Part shown: positions 5,680 through 5,717 of the stretch, piece by piece
Layout: every line of letters begins with the position of its first letter
Numbering within the stretch: position 1 is the stretch's first letter
Origin: Acidobacteriota bacterium
Lineage (GTDB): Bacteria; Acidobacteriota; Terriglobia; Acidiferrales; UBA7541
Assembly: GCA_003224135.1 (NCBI GenBank)
Contig: QHYO01000653.1
Span: forward strand, 1 to 5,717
Reading direction: 5' to 3'
Length of the DNA stretch: 5,717 bases
Position numbers and translations under genes: made by a program
The notes under the pieces: model-generated
The model's database searches: none
What the model was told of the DNA's origin: nothing
Seen by the model: only the letters and a program-made list of their open reading frames with translations

Positions 5680-5717
5680 ATGTTTCGATTTATCGGCCTG
5701 TGCCTCGGAACGCTGGT
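5680..5717 (+). CDS. Possible start of a + strand gene, cut by the window edge
   Basis: From ATG at 5680 the sequence reads MFRFIGLCLGTLV and runs off the end. Thirteen residues cannot identify a protein. The basic and hydrophobic start resembles the N-terminus of integrase/transposase proteins common in Acidobacteriota, which continue into a LLLENLALRQQL-type block. It could equally be a signal peptide or membrane segment. No good Shine-Dalgarno precedes it. If real it is the only + strand gene, divergent from the kinase. Confidence 0.35.
   Translation, partial: MFRFIGLCLGTL

Overview
The window reads as chromosomal DNA from a moderately GC-rich, free-living bacterium. The layout (an Rrf2-family regulator followed directly by sufB and sufC) and the style of the methyltransferase and the kinase suggest a soil lineage such as Acidobacteriota. 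That placement is inference from family resemblance; nothing in the window proves it. Every convincing complete gene lies on the minus strand, so the window is best read from right to left.

Right end (about 5360-5717): a short stretch of + strand coding sequence may begin at 5680 and run off the edge, possibly the N-terminus of an integrase/transposase-type protein. To its left is an intergenic stretch holding a very good sigma70-type promoter (TTGACC, 17 bp, TAGAAT) that reads leftward into a membrane histidine kinase of the HisKA_3 (NarL/DesK-like) class at 4235-5359. No response regulator follows it. The next gene is a class I SAM-dependent methyltransferase (3305-4066). Its reading frame and family resemblance continue upstream of the first ATG to an ATA codon placed just after a perfect AGGAGG, so the gene may start at ATA or may have lost its normal start.

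Middle (2349-3304): a 280-bp gap with a small inverted repeat leads into a two-gene unit. It comprises a 72-residue bacterial metallothionein of the SmtA/BmtA type and, 7 bp downstream, a 149-residue protein of unknown function with two copies of a CPR[D/H]...CGxxGC motif that look like paired metal-binding ribbons. The last part of this second gene carries a 20-bp tandem duplication that changes the frame and rewrites the C-terminus.

Left half (1-2348): a SUF iron-sulfur cluster assembly operon. It consists of an Rrf2-family SUF regulator with a three-cysteine cluster, sufB overlapping it by 4 bp (ATGA), and the first 105 codons of sufC, 12 bp after sufB. A candidate promoter/operator lies immediately upstream of the regulator.

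Taken together, two small cysteine-rich metal-binding proteins sit directly upstream of, and in the same orientation as, the iron-sulfur assembly operon. A plausible reading is a metal or oxidative stress neighbourhood, in which thiophilic metals that damage Fe-S clusters are sequestered while SUF rebuilds them. This functional link is inference from position only. I did not find a clearly novel multi-gene system. The strongest oddities are the ATA start, the frame-changing duplication and the metallothionein/zinc-ribbon pair.
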